From Cannabis sativa (Eukaryota; Streptophyta; Magnoliopsida; Rosales; Cannabaceae), in the NCBI RefSeq assembly GCF_029168945.1, contig NC_083602.1:46623442-46687441 (forward strand): DNA of 64,000 bases. Reading direction: 5' to 3'. Numbering within the stretch: position 1 is the stretch's first letter; every line of letters begins with the position of its first letter. The position numbers were made by a program, and so were the translations under genes. Shown here piece after piece: positions 38,041-50,315 of this stretch. Below the pieces are notes generated by a model. It had not been told where the DNA came from. It saw nothing but the letters and a program-made list of their open reading frames with translations, and made no database searches.

Positions 38041-39383
38041 TGTTGGGTTTTATGCCCTAAATAAAACTTATTTCAATATAATCATATTTACTTATTAACA
38101 TAGATAAAAAATAACATTTAACGTTGCATGGTTCACATGATTTATTTCATGATTATATGTACATAATGTATAAATTCATCTGAAACTCTTTTCACATACT
38201 TGATCCTGTTTATTGTACCGTCAACACATTGGAAAGTAAACATGACTATGTGAATAAAGTTTCCTAGATTTATCAGACATAGGGTTTTACTGATATGATA
38301 ATCTAAAACAGAGTTTACTTGCATTTGGAGAAGTGCTATGTTCTTTCCAGGGCATTTGTTAAAGTAAAGCTAAGGTTGGATGCATGGAGTATGCATCGGA
38401 AGGGACCGATATTGAACTTTAACTTAGAATTATTAAACTTACCGTAATATCTATTCAAGTCAATATCGCCTAGTTGATCCTAGATCAAATGATCTTAATC
38501 TAGTTATGATTAGGCTCGATCTCAAGAGGCTATTCGTGTTCTTTGATTTGTTAGTTAAGCCTACTTTTAGGTCAGGGTGATACGTACATTTTGGGAACAT
38601 GGTAGTGCAATTGAGTGGGAGTGCTAACATAAACATGGAATCTATAGCTTCTATCTGGCGAATAGTAAGTAAAGGATGATCTCCTTCGAGCTTGACCAAA
38701 CGAAAATAAATGGTGGAGATCTCATTTCACATAAGCTGAAATATCATTTATATGGGGTTAAGTTTTTTAAGGTTAAATACATTGTAGGGTGTAACGGTAA
38801 TCTAATCCCTTTACAGTGTAGATCATTCATATAGAGGATCATTGATCAAATTAGGATTATAACAATGGATAACTAATGATGTGTCTATATGGTGGAACAT
38901 ATAGAGCATTTTATATACTGAGAGTGCAATTCTAAGTTCTATGTGTGGATTCAACGAAGAATTAATAAGTTAGTGAATTTTAGTAATAAATTCTTGATCT
39001 ACTTATTGGAAGCTCGGTCACATAGACTCATGGTCCCCGCACTAGTTGAGATAATATTGCTTGTAAGACTCATGTAATTGGTTTTGATTAATCAATTACA
39101 ATTCTCAAGTTAGACTATGTCTATTTGTGAATTTTTCACTAAGTAAGGGCGAAATTGTAAAGAAAGAGTTTTAGGGGCATATTTGTTAATTATGATACTT
39201 TGTTTGGTTAAATTAATAAATATGATAAATGAAGATATTATTTAATAATTATTTATAGTTATTAAATAGTTAGAATTGGCATTTAAATGGTTGAATTAGA
39301 AAATTGGGGTTTTTGGGAAAATCAGATGCAGAAAAGATAAAACTGCAAAATTGCAAAAAGTGAGGCCCAAATCCACTTTGTAT

Positions 39384-39391
39384 GGCCGGCC
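39384..39391 (+). promoter_or_regulatory. Conserved GGCCGGCC palindrome in the LTR promoter region
   Basis: An 8-bp GC palindrome in AT-rich sequence, about 77 bp upstream of the TATA box and 15 bp after a GGCCCA word (the reverse of the TGGGCC site-II motif bound by plant TCP factors). Intact equivalents lie at 883, 31570, 44916, 54353, 56073 and 60520. It is mutated at 9580 and 23498. Confidence 0.6.
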
Positions 39392-39467
39392 ACTTTTGTA
39401 GGGAATTTAAACTGATATATTCATTATTTTAATGCCAAATAATTCAAACCTAACCCTAGTGGAATGC

Positions 39468-39476
39468 TATAAATAG
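39468..39476 (+). promoter_or_regulatory. TATA box in the 5' LTR of element 4
   Basis: TATAAATAG following GGAATGC. The same box occurs at 45000-45008 and 56158-56166 in the other subfamily A LTRs and, on the minus strand, in elements 1, 2 and 7. Transcription would begin about 30 bp downstream, leaving a long R-U5 segment. Confidence 0.75.
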
Positions 39477-39935
39477 ATAGTAAAGGCTTTAGGAAATTTA
39501 CACTTAAATTTCACACTTTTCATTCAGAAAAACTTGAGCCTCCTCTCTCTCCCTATCTTTTGCCGACCACTTCTTCTCTTTCTTCCCTCTTCAAATTCGA
39601 TATTCTTAGTGTGAGAGTAGTGCCCACACACAGCAAGTGATAACTCAATCATAGTGAGCAAGATCGTGAAGAAAGACTTTCAGCAAAAGGAGTTTTCAGC
39701 ATCAAAGATTCAGAGAAAGAGATCCAGGTTCAGATATTGATAATGCTCTGCTACAGAAAGGAATCAAGGGCGAGATATCTGAACGGAAGGATTCATTTAA
39801 TTCCGCTGCACCCAATGTAAGGTTTCCTAAACTTTATATGTGTTTATTTCGTCGTTTTAGAAAGTTCATATTTAGGATGTTAATCAACATACTTGTGAGT
39901 AGATCTAAGATCCTGTTAAAATAATTTCCAACAAC

Positions 39936-39947
39936 TGGCATCACAGC
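39936..39947 (+). other. Degenerate primer-binding site of element 4
   Basis: TGGCATCACAGC, two mismatches from the initiator tRNA-Met complement in element 2, at the normal two-base distance from the LTR. Confidence 0.85.
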
Positions 39948-40214
39948 CATTGTAATTGATTTGCTTGAAAGAAATTTGGACTTTAAAACGATTGTTTGAT
40001 GTTTTGGATGGTATCATGTTGTATTGAGTGTTATTTGATGATTGATTGATGTTTGTGAATTTTCGTGTAAAATAACTGAATATCAGTTTCTGTAATTATT
40101 TTAATTAGATAGTATGGAAAATGTTAAGCAAGTTACCTTTTTACAGAACTCAATTTCGATTTAATTTGAATTAGTTATGATTTTTTGAAGTTTCGAAAAA
40201 TATCGGGATCGAGC

Positions 40215-40310
40215 AACAGGGACACGCGCGCGGAACAGGCTGCATGCAGCCTCCTGCGCCCACATCCCTGGCCCATGCACCCTTAAATGCACAGCATACT
40301 GTCCGTACAA
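40215..40310 (+). other. GC-rich leader cassette of element 4 with 16-bp palindrome
   Basis: Contains ACGCGCGCG followed by the perfect palindrome AGGCTGCATGCAGCCT at 40237-40252. The arms match those of element 2's palindrome (GGCTGC/GCAGCC), but the centre and most surrounding bases differ. The flanks are the shared A/T-rich leader. Confidence 0.75.
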
Positions 40311-40319
40311 CTCGCAATT

Positions 40320-43281
40320 TTTTCGTTTTTCTTCGTTTTTTCATGCTTTTTCATGGATTTAACTTCCGATTTTTCGTGTAGTTCTGTATTTATACATTTA
40401 CTATTCCTAATTCAATTCTAATTATCATAATTAATTTATTTAATATTTTTTAAATTTAATTCATGATATTAGTGTAATTTGAATTTAAAAATAGTAAATA
40501 TCTATCTTTTTTTGCTTCATTATCTATCTTATTTTTAAATTTGATTATATCTTATCTTATTTTTAAAAATTTAAGGTCAGATTTTAAATTTTTTATATTT
40601 ATTTTTTTAAAAAATAATTTGACCTTATTTAAATTTAAAATAAGATAACTATAATCATGTAATTTTAAATAGATGTATGATATTTTGCTAACTTTTAAAT
40701 TTTGTTATTTTATTTATTTAAATTACATTTAAAATCTGAAAAAGATATTCATTTATCTTTTTTAATTTTTTATTTAATTTTTATTTATAAAATAACATTA
40801 AATTTTTTAAAAGTAGTTAGCAAATTTTGAAATGATATTTAGGTTGGTTGAAACCTAATTTTTCAAAAATTGGAGGTTTAATTTTAAATTTTTTTTAAAT
40901 TTCGAAATTTTTCAATTTTTTTTTTAAATTTTCGAAAATAAATTATGTATTTATTTAATTAATTATTTTTTTCGAAATTATTTATTTAAAATTAAATAAA
41001 TCCTACATCCAACTATCCAGCTAACCTTGTTGCAGGAGTATGTGTTTTAGCTTGTTTGTAAGTTTTTAAAACCTATTATTGCTTGATTGCAAATAGCCAT
41101 GGTTAACTTTTTGCCAGATCTAATGATCTGATGACTCCCTTGATCAAGTAAATAATTTGTAACAGGTATATTTACAATCTTCTTTCATCTGTGTATGACC
41201 TAGCAACATGATAGGACCTATCCAAAGTGTGCCTGTGTGAGCCTATGTGTTTAATTTTATTATAGATGCATATAGGTGGTTGTTGCTAAATACAATATCA
41301 TAGTTCTTGATAGATTTTATTTAGGCCCATTTAGTTTTTGGGCCTATTCAATTAATAACAGTTGTTCATTTTAAGGTTAAATTCCTCTCTTTTGGGCCTT
41401 GCGTGAGAGTTTGGAGCCATAGAAGTGGGTACGACATACTGAACCCAGCACCCCCTCACATGAACCACCCCAATTGTGAAGGCCCATTTGCCTGATTTGA
41501 ATAACTGTACTAGGTTAATTAAACTAGTTTAACCTAATAAAATTGATTAGCAACATAATTAATTTCATTTATTTTGAAATTAATTTAAGAAAACCATAGT
41601 TTAAAGAAATTTATATTCTAAGCTAAACTATATGTATTTTCTTGTATTTAATTTAATATAGAATTATAACCATCTAGATTCTTTCTGAAGCTTAATTTAA
41701 ATTTTTTCATTAAATATTCCTATTTAAGTTGATATTTAGTTATCTATAACTAATCAACTTAAATCTGAATATCTTTTGGATTTAAAATTTCAAAACTAAG
41801 TTGAGGAATTTTAGGAATTGGTTATTAAGATTCTTTAGATTTTTTTTAAGTTGATATCTTTTCGAATATTAACTTAAAATGGAATATTAAGTGGTTACAA
41901 CTTAATTTTTTATATTTAATTAAATTTAAATTTCAAAATATTTAAGTTCTAGATTTTTTTTCTTTCTACAACTTAAATTAGATATTTTTTCAAATTTTGT
42001 GGAAAAGATACTTAGTCAAATAAGATATTTTCTAGATAGTTATTTCTAGACTACTTATTATTTCTAATATTAAATAGGAAAATATTATACATTGTGAAAT
42101 TAATTATTTAAATAATTAATTTTATTACAATTTATTTTAAGTATATTTTTCCTAGTATTAAACTAGAGATTAATAATTAAGTCTTCTCTACACTTAATTA
42201 TTTATTTCTTGAATTTAATACATTTAATTAATTTGAAAATTAAATATCTAAGTTGATTTTCATCATGATACTTAAATATTTCTATTTCATGACACTTAAT
42301 TAAATAGAAAATTATTTTTAGTTGAAATTTAATTTTTCAACTAAATTTAAATAATTTTCAAAATATATTTTTTCTTTATTTTATTAATCAAATTTTGAAA
42401 TTGCATTTCTTAAATGCTGGAATTTCGAATTTTATTTGAAAAATAGATTAAAGTTGTAAATTATTTATTTTAATTTTGGACCAACTTAAATCAATGATTT
42501 TTTTGTCATTAATTGATTAATTTAAAATAAATGAATTAAAATATATTATAAGAAATTGAATTAATTAGTCAAAGGAAAATCTAGATAGGTGATATTTTTT
42601 GCTTGAAGTATTTTTCTAACGTATTTAATTAAATAGAAAATTAATATTTAAGTTGATTTTCATCATCATACTTAAATATTTGAAATTTTTCTTATATATT
42701 TAATTAAATAGGAAAATTATATTTTTTGTTGTAAATTAATTTTATTAATTAATTTTGGGCCAACAATAAATCAGAATAATTTTTCCAGGATTTATTTTTT
42801 ATTTTAACATGCATTTTCGAAAATTGTATCCTTAAATACTTTAATTTTTCAAAATGCAATATATATTTATAGAAAATTAAATTTGAGTTGTAAATTAATT
42901 TAAATTAATTTTGTAACAACTTAAATTGAATATTTTTCTAAATATTTATTGAAAATTATTACTAAGATGGAAATAATTCATATTATTTTCATATCCATCT
43001 AAGTAAAATTTATAAATATTAAATTAAAATTTATATTTAGAATTTTTCATTCTAAATTGGAAATTTTAATTAAATAAATATATATTTAAAATAAATAGAT
43101 TAAATAAAGAGAATAAAAGAAAATACAACTCTCTTTACATAATGAGCTTTATTATTAAGATATTCGATCTCCATTGTTGGTTTTACATCGCGTTTGTTTT
43201 AGTGAGTAGTCCTCTTTAATGGAGGAACGTTCATTAGCAATTTCGCACCGTTTAATCTCGAAAGATAAGTAGTTTGTAAGT
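40320..43281 (+). other. AT-rich untranslated leader of element 4
   Basis: No gene. It aligns in inverse orientation with element 2's leader. The conserved block (about 41355-41525) and the single imperfect hairpin near 41847-41881 are here. It ends at the deletion junction. Confidence 0.75.
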
Positions 43282-43913
43282 GTGCCTTAGACCAGACACC
43301 TGCTGTTGAGTGGGAGTAATGAGTAGGTATCAGATTAATCCAGGAGAAGAACATTGGAAGACAATCAAGTAAATCTTAAGATTAAGAAGAGGAACTATAT
43401 GTTAGTCTATAAGGGTGTGTTTAAAACTCTTAGACTACACCATATCAGATTTCGAAATTTTCCTTTGTGCTAGAAAATCTTTCTGATAAGATGGTGATTA
43501 CTCTGGGGGTGGAATAGTGATTTTGAGAAGTGTAAAAACCTATCTGAAGTCTCTAGGTCTACTAGGAAGGGACTGAATGTTAAAGTTACAAGAAAGGTAC
43601 TTATTCAGTCTAAGGAAAGTTCTATACATTTTTGGCACCATTCCAAATTGCCTAAACTACTAGTGTTATTTCCCTATTAACCAAAAGTAGTTGCCAAAAC
43701 TATAGAATCCAGTATCCCAAGAGAGTAGACATATAGAGAGGAATTTCACATTATCAATAATTTTGTGATTAAGGAAGAGTAATGGTGGAGAAAAGGTTGT
43801 GGTTAATTAAACCTTTCAGATCCTGTTACGAGGAATTTACTACTACTACACTTGATTTGTATATCAAGGTGTTGAGATTATTTGAAACGCACTTTTTGTT
43901 TTATATTAGTGCA
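43282..43913 (+). other. Residual 3' noncoding segment of element 4
   Basis: About 630 bp left between the internal deletion and the polypurine tract, matching element 2 at about 3030-3650. It retains one GGGGTGGA box near 43506 and GAGTGGGAG near 43308. No gene. Confidence 0.75.
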
Positions 43914-43923
43914 AGTGGGAGTT
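43914..43923 (+). other. Polypurine tract of element 4
   Basis: AGTGGGAGTT immediately before the 3' LTR, identical to the other elements. Confidence 0.88.
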
Positions 43924-45464
43924 TATTGGGTTTTATGCCCTAAATAAAACTCATTTCAATATAATCAGATTTACTTATTAATATAGATCAGAAATAACAT
44001 TTAATTTTGCATGGATCACATGATTTATTTCATGATTATATGTACATAATGTATAAATTCATCTGAAACCCTTTTCACATACTTGATCCTGTTTATTGTG
44101 ACGTCAACACATTGGAAAGTAAACATGACTATGTGAATAAAGTTTCCTAGATTTATCAGACATAGGGTTTTACTGATATGATAATCTACAACAGAGTTTA
44201 CTTGTATTTGGAGAAATGTTATGTTCTTTCCAGAGCATTAGTTAAAGTAAAGCTCAGGTTGGATGCATGGAGTATGCATCAGAAGAGACCGATATTGAAC
44301 TTTGACTTAGATTTATTAAACTTACCGTAATATCTATTCAAGTCAATATCGCCTAGTTGATCCTAGATCAAATGATCTTAATCCTTTTATGATTAGGCTC
44401 GATCTCAAGAGGCTATTCGTGTTCTTTGATTTGTTAGTTGAGCCTACTTTTAGGTCAGGGTGATACGTACATTTTGGGAACACGGTAGTGCAATTGAGTT
44501 GGAGTGCTAACATAAACATGGAATCTATAGCTTCTATCTGGAAGCTCGTTATATAGACCCATGGTCGCCGCACTAGTTGAGATAATATTGCTTGTAAGAC
44601 TCATGTAATTGGTTTTGATTAATCAATTATAATTCTCAAGTTAGACTATGTCTATTTGTGAATTTTTCACTAAGTAAGGGCGAAATTGTAAAGAAAGAGT
44701 TTATAGGGGCATATTTGTTAATTATGATACTTTGTATGGTTCAATTAATAAATATGATAAATGAAAATATTATTTAATAATTATTTATAGTTATTAAATA
44801 GTTAGAATTGGCATTTAAATGGTTGTATTAGAAAATTGGCGTTTTTGAGAAAATCATATGCAGAAAAGATAAAACTGCAAAATTACAAAAATTGAGGCCC
44901 AAATCCACTTTGTATGGCCGGCCACTTTTGTAGGGAATTTAAACTGATATTTTCATTATTTTAATGCCAAATAATTCAAACCTAACCCTAGTGGAATGCT
45001 ATAAATAGATAGTGAAGGCTTCAGGAAATTTACACTTAAATTTCACACTTTTCATTCAGAAAAAATAGAGCCTCTCTCTCTCCCTATCTTTGGCCGACCA
45101 CTTCTTCTCTTTCTTCCCTCTTCAATTTCGAAATTCTTAGTGTTAGAGTAGTGCCCACACACAGCAAGTGATACCTCAATCATAGTGAGGAAGATCGTGA
45201 AGAAAGACTTTCAGCAAAAGGAGGTTTCAGCATCAAAGATTCAGAGAAAGAGATCCAGGTTCAGATATTGATAATGCTCTGCTAAAGAAAGGAATCAAGG
45301 GCTAGATATCTGAACGTAAGGAGTCATTTAATTCCGCTGCACACAATGTAAGGTTTCCTAAACTTTATATGTGTTTATTTTGTCGTTTTAGAAAGTTCAT
45401 ATTTAGGGTGTTAATCAACATACTTGTGAGTAGATCTAACATCCTGGTAAAATAATTTCCAACA
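43924..45464 (+). repeat. 3' LTR of element 4 (subfamily A, internally deleted)
   Basis: 1541 bp, starting TATTGG (the terminal TG has become TA) and ending CCAACA. About 350 bp is missing near 44541, where TATCTGG joins AAGCTCG. In the 5' LTR these words are separated by the segment from CTATCTGG to TTATTGG, so TGG is shared at both breakpoints. The promoter module is intact (GGCCGGCC 44916-44923, TATAAATAG 45000-45008). Confidence 0.9.
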
Positions 45465-45469
45465 CATAG
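45465..45469. repeat. Target-site duplication of element 4, right copy (CATAG)
   Basis: CATAG after CCAACA at 45464, matching 38036-38040. Confidence 0.93.
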
Positions 45470-47277
45470 ACCCAGAACTGAATTCAGACTCAGATCGGGA
45501 TGGGAACTTCAAACTCGGACCCAACCTAGACCAAGACCATGGACGCGAACCCACACTCGGAGCCTGATCTGGACGTAGACTGAAATGCGGACCCGAACCC
45601 AAACTCAGACCAGGACTCGAACTCCGACCCGAACTCAAACCCAAACTCGAACTCAGAATCGCAAATGGAACTAGAACTGAACTAGGACTAGGACCAGGAC
45701 CAGGACCTAACCAAAACCCGAACCCAGATCAAAACCCAGACAGAGACCTAAACTCGAACTGAGACTAGGACTCAAACTCGAACCTAGACCGGGACCCAAA
45801 CCCACACAATAACCGAGACCTGGACCCAAAATCAGGATAGGGACCTGGGAAACAGAACTAGGACCGGGACCTAGTACCCGACCCAGAACCAAACTTGAAC
45901 CTAGGACCCAGCTCGTGACCCGACACCAAAAATGGAACCAAACTGGTACCCAAGATTGGGATCCGGATCTGGACCCATGGCTTGGAAAAAACCCCTAGTC
46001 GGTGTCTAGATTTGGGACTAAGCCCTAGACCCGAACCCTGACAAGGACCCCAACCCACACCTGGACCTGAACCCAGTCCCAAACCCGTAAGTGGACCCGA
46101 ACTCGTACCTTGTGACCCGAAACTAGAGCAAACCAGAAGTTGACCGGGACTGGAACTAGGACTTGGACTTGGAATCATAACTTAAATTGGACCTAGATCA
46201 AGAACCGTAACCAGACCAGGACCCGGACTCCAAATCAGACCTAGACCCAAATTGGGAGCCGGACACGGATCCGAACCCAAACCTAGACTCAGGACCCAAA
46301 CTCAAACCTGAACTCACACCCAAACATTGAACCAGACTAGGGACACAGAACCATGGTCGAGACCTAGAACCGCACCCCAGTCTCGATCTCGAATCTAAAC
46401 TCAGAAATGGGACCTGGGACCTGAACTAGAACCAGACCGAGACCCGTGACAGTGATCTAGATCTTGACTCGAGATTCGAGTAACGGGGCCTGGAACAGAC
46501 CAGTAGTCGGTGTCTAGATTTGGGACTCAGACTAGGACCAGAACCCAGACGAAGAACCAAACCCGAACCCAGACCTAGACCTGGGACCCAAAATTAAAAT
46601 CTGAACAAGAATCGCCGAGCCAGGACCCTAGAACATAACTAGGATCGCGACCAGGACCCAGACCAAGACCTAGAACCGAACACAGACCTAGCCTCAGACC
46701 CAAAATGAGACTGGAACTCGAGCCCGGACACGTGTACCCAGACCGAAACTGAGACCCGGACGTGGACCTAAATCTGGGACCCAATCCCAAACACAGACTT
46801 GGACCTAGATAGGGATCCAGATACGAACCTGGACTCGGACCAAGACCCAGACTGGGATCGAAATGCTAGACCTAGATCTGGACTGAGATCCTGACCCAGA
46901 CCCAAACTTGGACCCGCACTCGGGACGGGAACTTGGACCTGGAACCGAACCTAGACCCATAATTAGGGTCCAGACCTGGACACAAACCCGGACGTAGACT
47001 CGGACCCGAACTCAAACCCACACCTAGAATAAGACCCAAATCTAGACTCGAACCCGGACCTAAACTCGAACCCAGACCAGGATAAAAACCATGGACTTAT
47101 AACTAGAACTGAATGCAAACTCAGATCGGGATTGGAACTTGGGACTCAGACCAAACCTAGACTAAGACCCAAGACACAAACCCACACTTGGAGAGTGATC
47201 TTGACCTACACTGAAATCTTGACCCGAACCCAAACTCAGACCAGGACTCAAACTCCGACCCGAACTCAAATCCAAAT
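45465..47277. repeat. Satellite block 3
   Basis: The same satellite resuming in phase after element 4. One marker word lies at 45996; with element 4 removed it is 1630 bp from the mutated marker at 36937. It ends abruptly where satellite text (CTCAAATCCAAA) meets retroelement leader. Confidence 0.92.
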
Positions 47278-50014
47278 TCTTCGTTTTGTTCGATTTTTCA
47301 TGCTATTTCATGGAATTAAATTCCGATTTTTTGTGTAGTTTTGTATGTTGATTTTTGTTTTTCAAATTTCAAATCTAATTATCAGAAATAAATTAATTTT
47401 AATTTTTAAAATTGATTTTAGATATTAGTGTAATTTGATTTTGAAAATAGGAAAAATCAAGTTTTGCTTACCTCTTTTCTTATTTCCTTTAAAATTTGAT
47501 TATGTTATTTTTTTTAAGGTCAGATATTAATTTTTTTTGGTAACTTGACCTTAATTAAAATAAGATCAAAATAATCATGATAATTTTAAAAGAGGAAATA
47601 AGGTATTTTTGTTAACTTTTTAAATTTTGTTATTTTTTTAATTAAATTAAATTGTAAAATAAGAAAAGGGTATGTATTTACCATTTTCTATTTTATTATT
47701 TGATTTATTAAATAACATGAAATTTAAAAGGAAAGTTAGCAATTTAATTTTAAAATGACATTTAGGTTACCCAAAACCTAATTTTTCAAAATGGTAGGTT
47801 TAATTTTAATTTTATTTTTCGAAATACGTGTTTAAAATTAAATAAATCCTACATCCAACTATCCAAATCTAACCTTGTTGCAAGAGTATGTGTTTTAGAT
47901 TGTTTGTAAGTTTTCTAAAACCTATTATTACTTGATCTAAATTGTCAGGTTTAACTTGTTGACAGATCAATTGATCTGATTTTAACCCATGGTTCAATTG
48001 ATGATAGATCAAGTAGATAATTTGTAACAGGTAATTTTTACAAACTTCTTTCATCTATGTATGACCTAGTAACATGATAGGATCCATCCAAATCTGTGTG
48101 CCTATGTGAGCCTATATGTTTAATTTCTATTATAGATACATATAGGTTGTTGTTGCTAAATAAAATGTCATAACCTGATAGATTTTATTTAGGCTCATTT
48201 AGTTAATGGGCCTATTCAATTAATAACAGTTGTTCATTTTAAGGTTAAATTCCTCTCTTTTGGGCCTTGTGTGAGAGTTGGGAGTCTTAGAAATGGGTGC
48301 GACATACTGGACCCAGCCCCCCCTCACATGAACAACCCCAATTGTGAAGGCCCATTTGCCTGATTTGGATAACTGTGCTAGGTTAATTATACTAGTTTGA
48401 CCTAATAAAATTGAATAGCAACATAATTAATTTAATGAATTTCATAGTTTAATGAATTTCATTTCTAGATAAACTATTTGTATTTTTCTTGTATTTAATT
48501 AAATAAAGAATTTTAGCTAACTAGATTCTTTCTGAAACTTACTTTTATTATTTCATTAAATATTCTTATTTAAGTTATGAATTAGTTATTACTAATTTTT
48601 CCTTTTAACTTAAATTTGAATATATTTTGATTATAATATTAAGCTGAGGAATTCTAGGAATTAGTTATTGAAGATTCTTAAAAGATATTATTTTAAGTTG
48701 GTTTTAAACTTAAAAGGGGAATATCTTTAAATTAGGTAGTTACCACCTAATTTTGATATTTAATTAAATTATGTTTGGAAAATTTTAAGTTTGTAAATTA
48801 TAGATTCTTTCTATAATAACTTAAATCAGACATTTTCCAGATCTTGAAAATATACTTAGTAGAATTGAGATATTTTCTAGATAGTTATTTCTATACTAAT
48901 TATTATTTCTAATATAGGAAAATATCATTGATTGTAAAATTAATTGTTTAATAATTAATTTTGATACAATTCAATTAAGGATATTTTTCCTTGTATTAAA
49001 TTGGAAATTAATGATTAAGCCTTCGCTATACTTAATTATTTATTTCCTGAATTTAATACATTTAATTAAATTGAAAATTAAATATCTAAGTTGATTTTCA
49101 TAATGATACTTAGGTATTGTAATTTTCATGATATTTAATTAAATAAGAAAATTATTTTAAGTTGGATATTTCCGTAACAACTTAAATTTTAATAATTTTC
49201 AAAAATATATTTTATTTATTTTATTAATCATTTTTTCAAAATTGCATTTAATTATGCAAGATGATTTTGAATTTATCTTGAAAGATAGATTGAAGTTGTA
49301 AATTAATTATTTTAATTAATTTTGAATCAACTTAAATCAATGATCTTTTCATTTAATGATTAATTTAAAATAAAGGAACTGAAATATATTATTAGAAATT
49401 GGATTAATTAGTCAAGAAAATCTAGATAGATAATATTTTTGCTTGAAGTATTTTTTCTAAGTAAAGTTTGATTTATTTTAATGTATTTCGAAAATTATAT
49501 ATTTTTTGAAATACAATATATATATTTATAGAAAATTTTAATTTGAGTTGCAAATTAATTTAAATTAATACAACTTAAATTAAGTAATTTTCTTAATATT
49601 TGTTGGAAAATTAATACTAAGATGGAAATAATTCATTTTATTTTCTTAACCATCTAAGTTTAATTTTACAGATATTAAATTAAATTTTATTTAGATTCTA
49701 TTCTAACTTAAAATTTAACAAATATATATATGGATTTAAAATAAATAAATAATAGAAGAAAATACAATTTTAAATAATGAGCTTTATTATTTTAAGATAT
49801 TCGATCTCCATTGTTTGTTTTACATAGCTATTGTTTTAGTGAGTAATCCTCCCTAATGGAGGAACGTTCATTAGCAAGTTAGCGCCGTTTAATCTCGAAA
49901 GATAAGTATGTTTGTAAGTGTTTTATATTGGTATTGATCACCCTAATGGTGGGTACTATATAAGACTTACAAACATATGAAACAATGGTAGAAGCTCATG
50001 AAATAGGAATGACC
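47278..50014 (+). other. AT-rich untranslated leader of element 5 (5'-truncated)
   Basis: No gene. It contains the conserved block at about 48220-48390 and the short AAGTT/AACTT hairpin near 48690-48715. The left boundary is the deletion junction with the satellite at about 47278. Confidence 0.72.
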
Positions 50015-50150
50015 TTGACTCTCGCCTAAACGGGACAACGTCGGATTCTCTTTTCGATCGAATAAAAGGTTGCTAGAATGTTTGCCATTTTAGATGAGCT
50101 GACAACTCTTTTCAATGGATGATAGCTTTGACTCTCGCCTAAACGGGACA
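50015..50150 (+). repeat. Paired 23-nt motif, element 5 copy
   Basis: Copies at 50015-50037 and 50128-50150, each containing GACTCTCGCCTAAACGGGAC, 113 bp apart and 301 and 188 bp upstream of the gag ATG (start to start). The first is followed by ACGTCGGATTC and the second by CTGATATCAG. Confidence 0.87.
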
Positions 50151-50315
50151 CTGATATCAGTTTGTTGAAAACCTTGGAAATTATTTAGGATTGAATATTT
50201 TTTTTGTATTTTCTATAGTCATTCCTACTTGCTGTGTGCTAATAATTTCTCAATAAGATTTTGTGATAAACCATAATTGATATCTATGTGTTATCTTGTA
50301 GTATCCTGAATTGCA

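Larger units (their letters stand above)
38041..39933 (+). repeat. 5' LTR of element 4 (subfamily A, full length)
   Basis: 1893 bp with TGTTGG and CCAACA termini; the best full-length subfamily A LTR in the window. It carries the promoter module GGCCCA (39364), GGCCGGCC (39384-39391) and TATAAATAG (39468-39476). Confidence 0.93.
38041..45464 (+). mobile_element. Element 4: complete-ended, gag-less copia-type LTR element (subfamily A, LARD-like)
   Basis: A 7.4-kb insertion with a perfect CATAG duplication. Order: 5' LTR (38041-39933), degenerate PBS, leader with GC-rich cassette, a short 3' segment, polypurine tract, and 3' LTR (43924-45464). The internal part is only 3990 bp. At about 43282 leader text ending GTAAGTG jumps to TGCCTTAGACC, which in element 2 lies about 2.35 kb further on. 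This removes the paired 23-nt motif, any gag-position sequence and most of the purine boxes. No coding capacity remains. It may have moved in this form or been deleted after insertion. Confidence 0.92.

Noticed and set aside
43270..43283. A splice-donor-like GTAAGTG at the element 4 internal junction, as a sign of a spliced RNA being reverse transcribed
   Set aside because: Splicing would remove the GTAAGTG, but it is retained at the junction, so an ordinary deletion fits better.
2235..45464. Elements 2 and 4 as arms of one giant inverted repeat or foldback element
   Set aside because: They are opposite-orientation copies of one subfamily. Element 4 has its own LTR pair and perfect TSD, so they are independent insertions.
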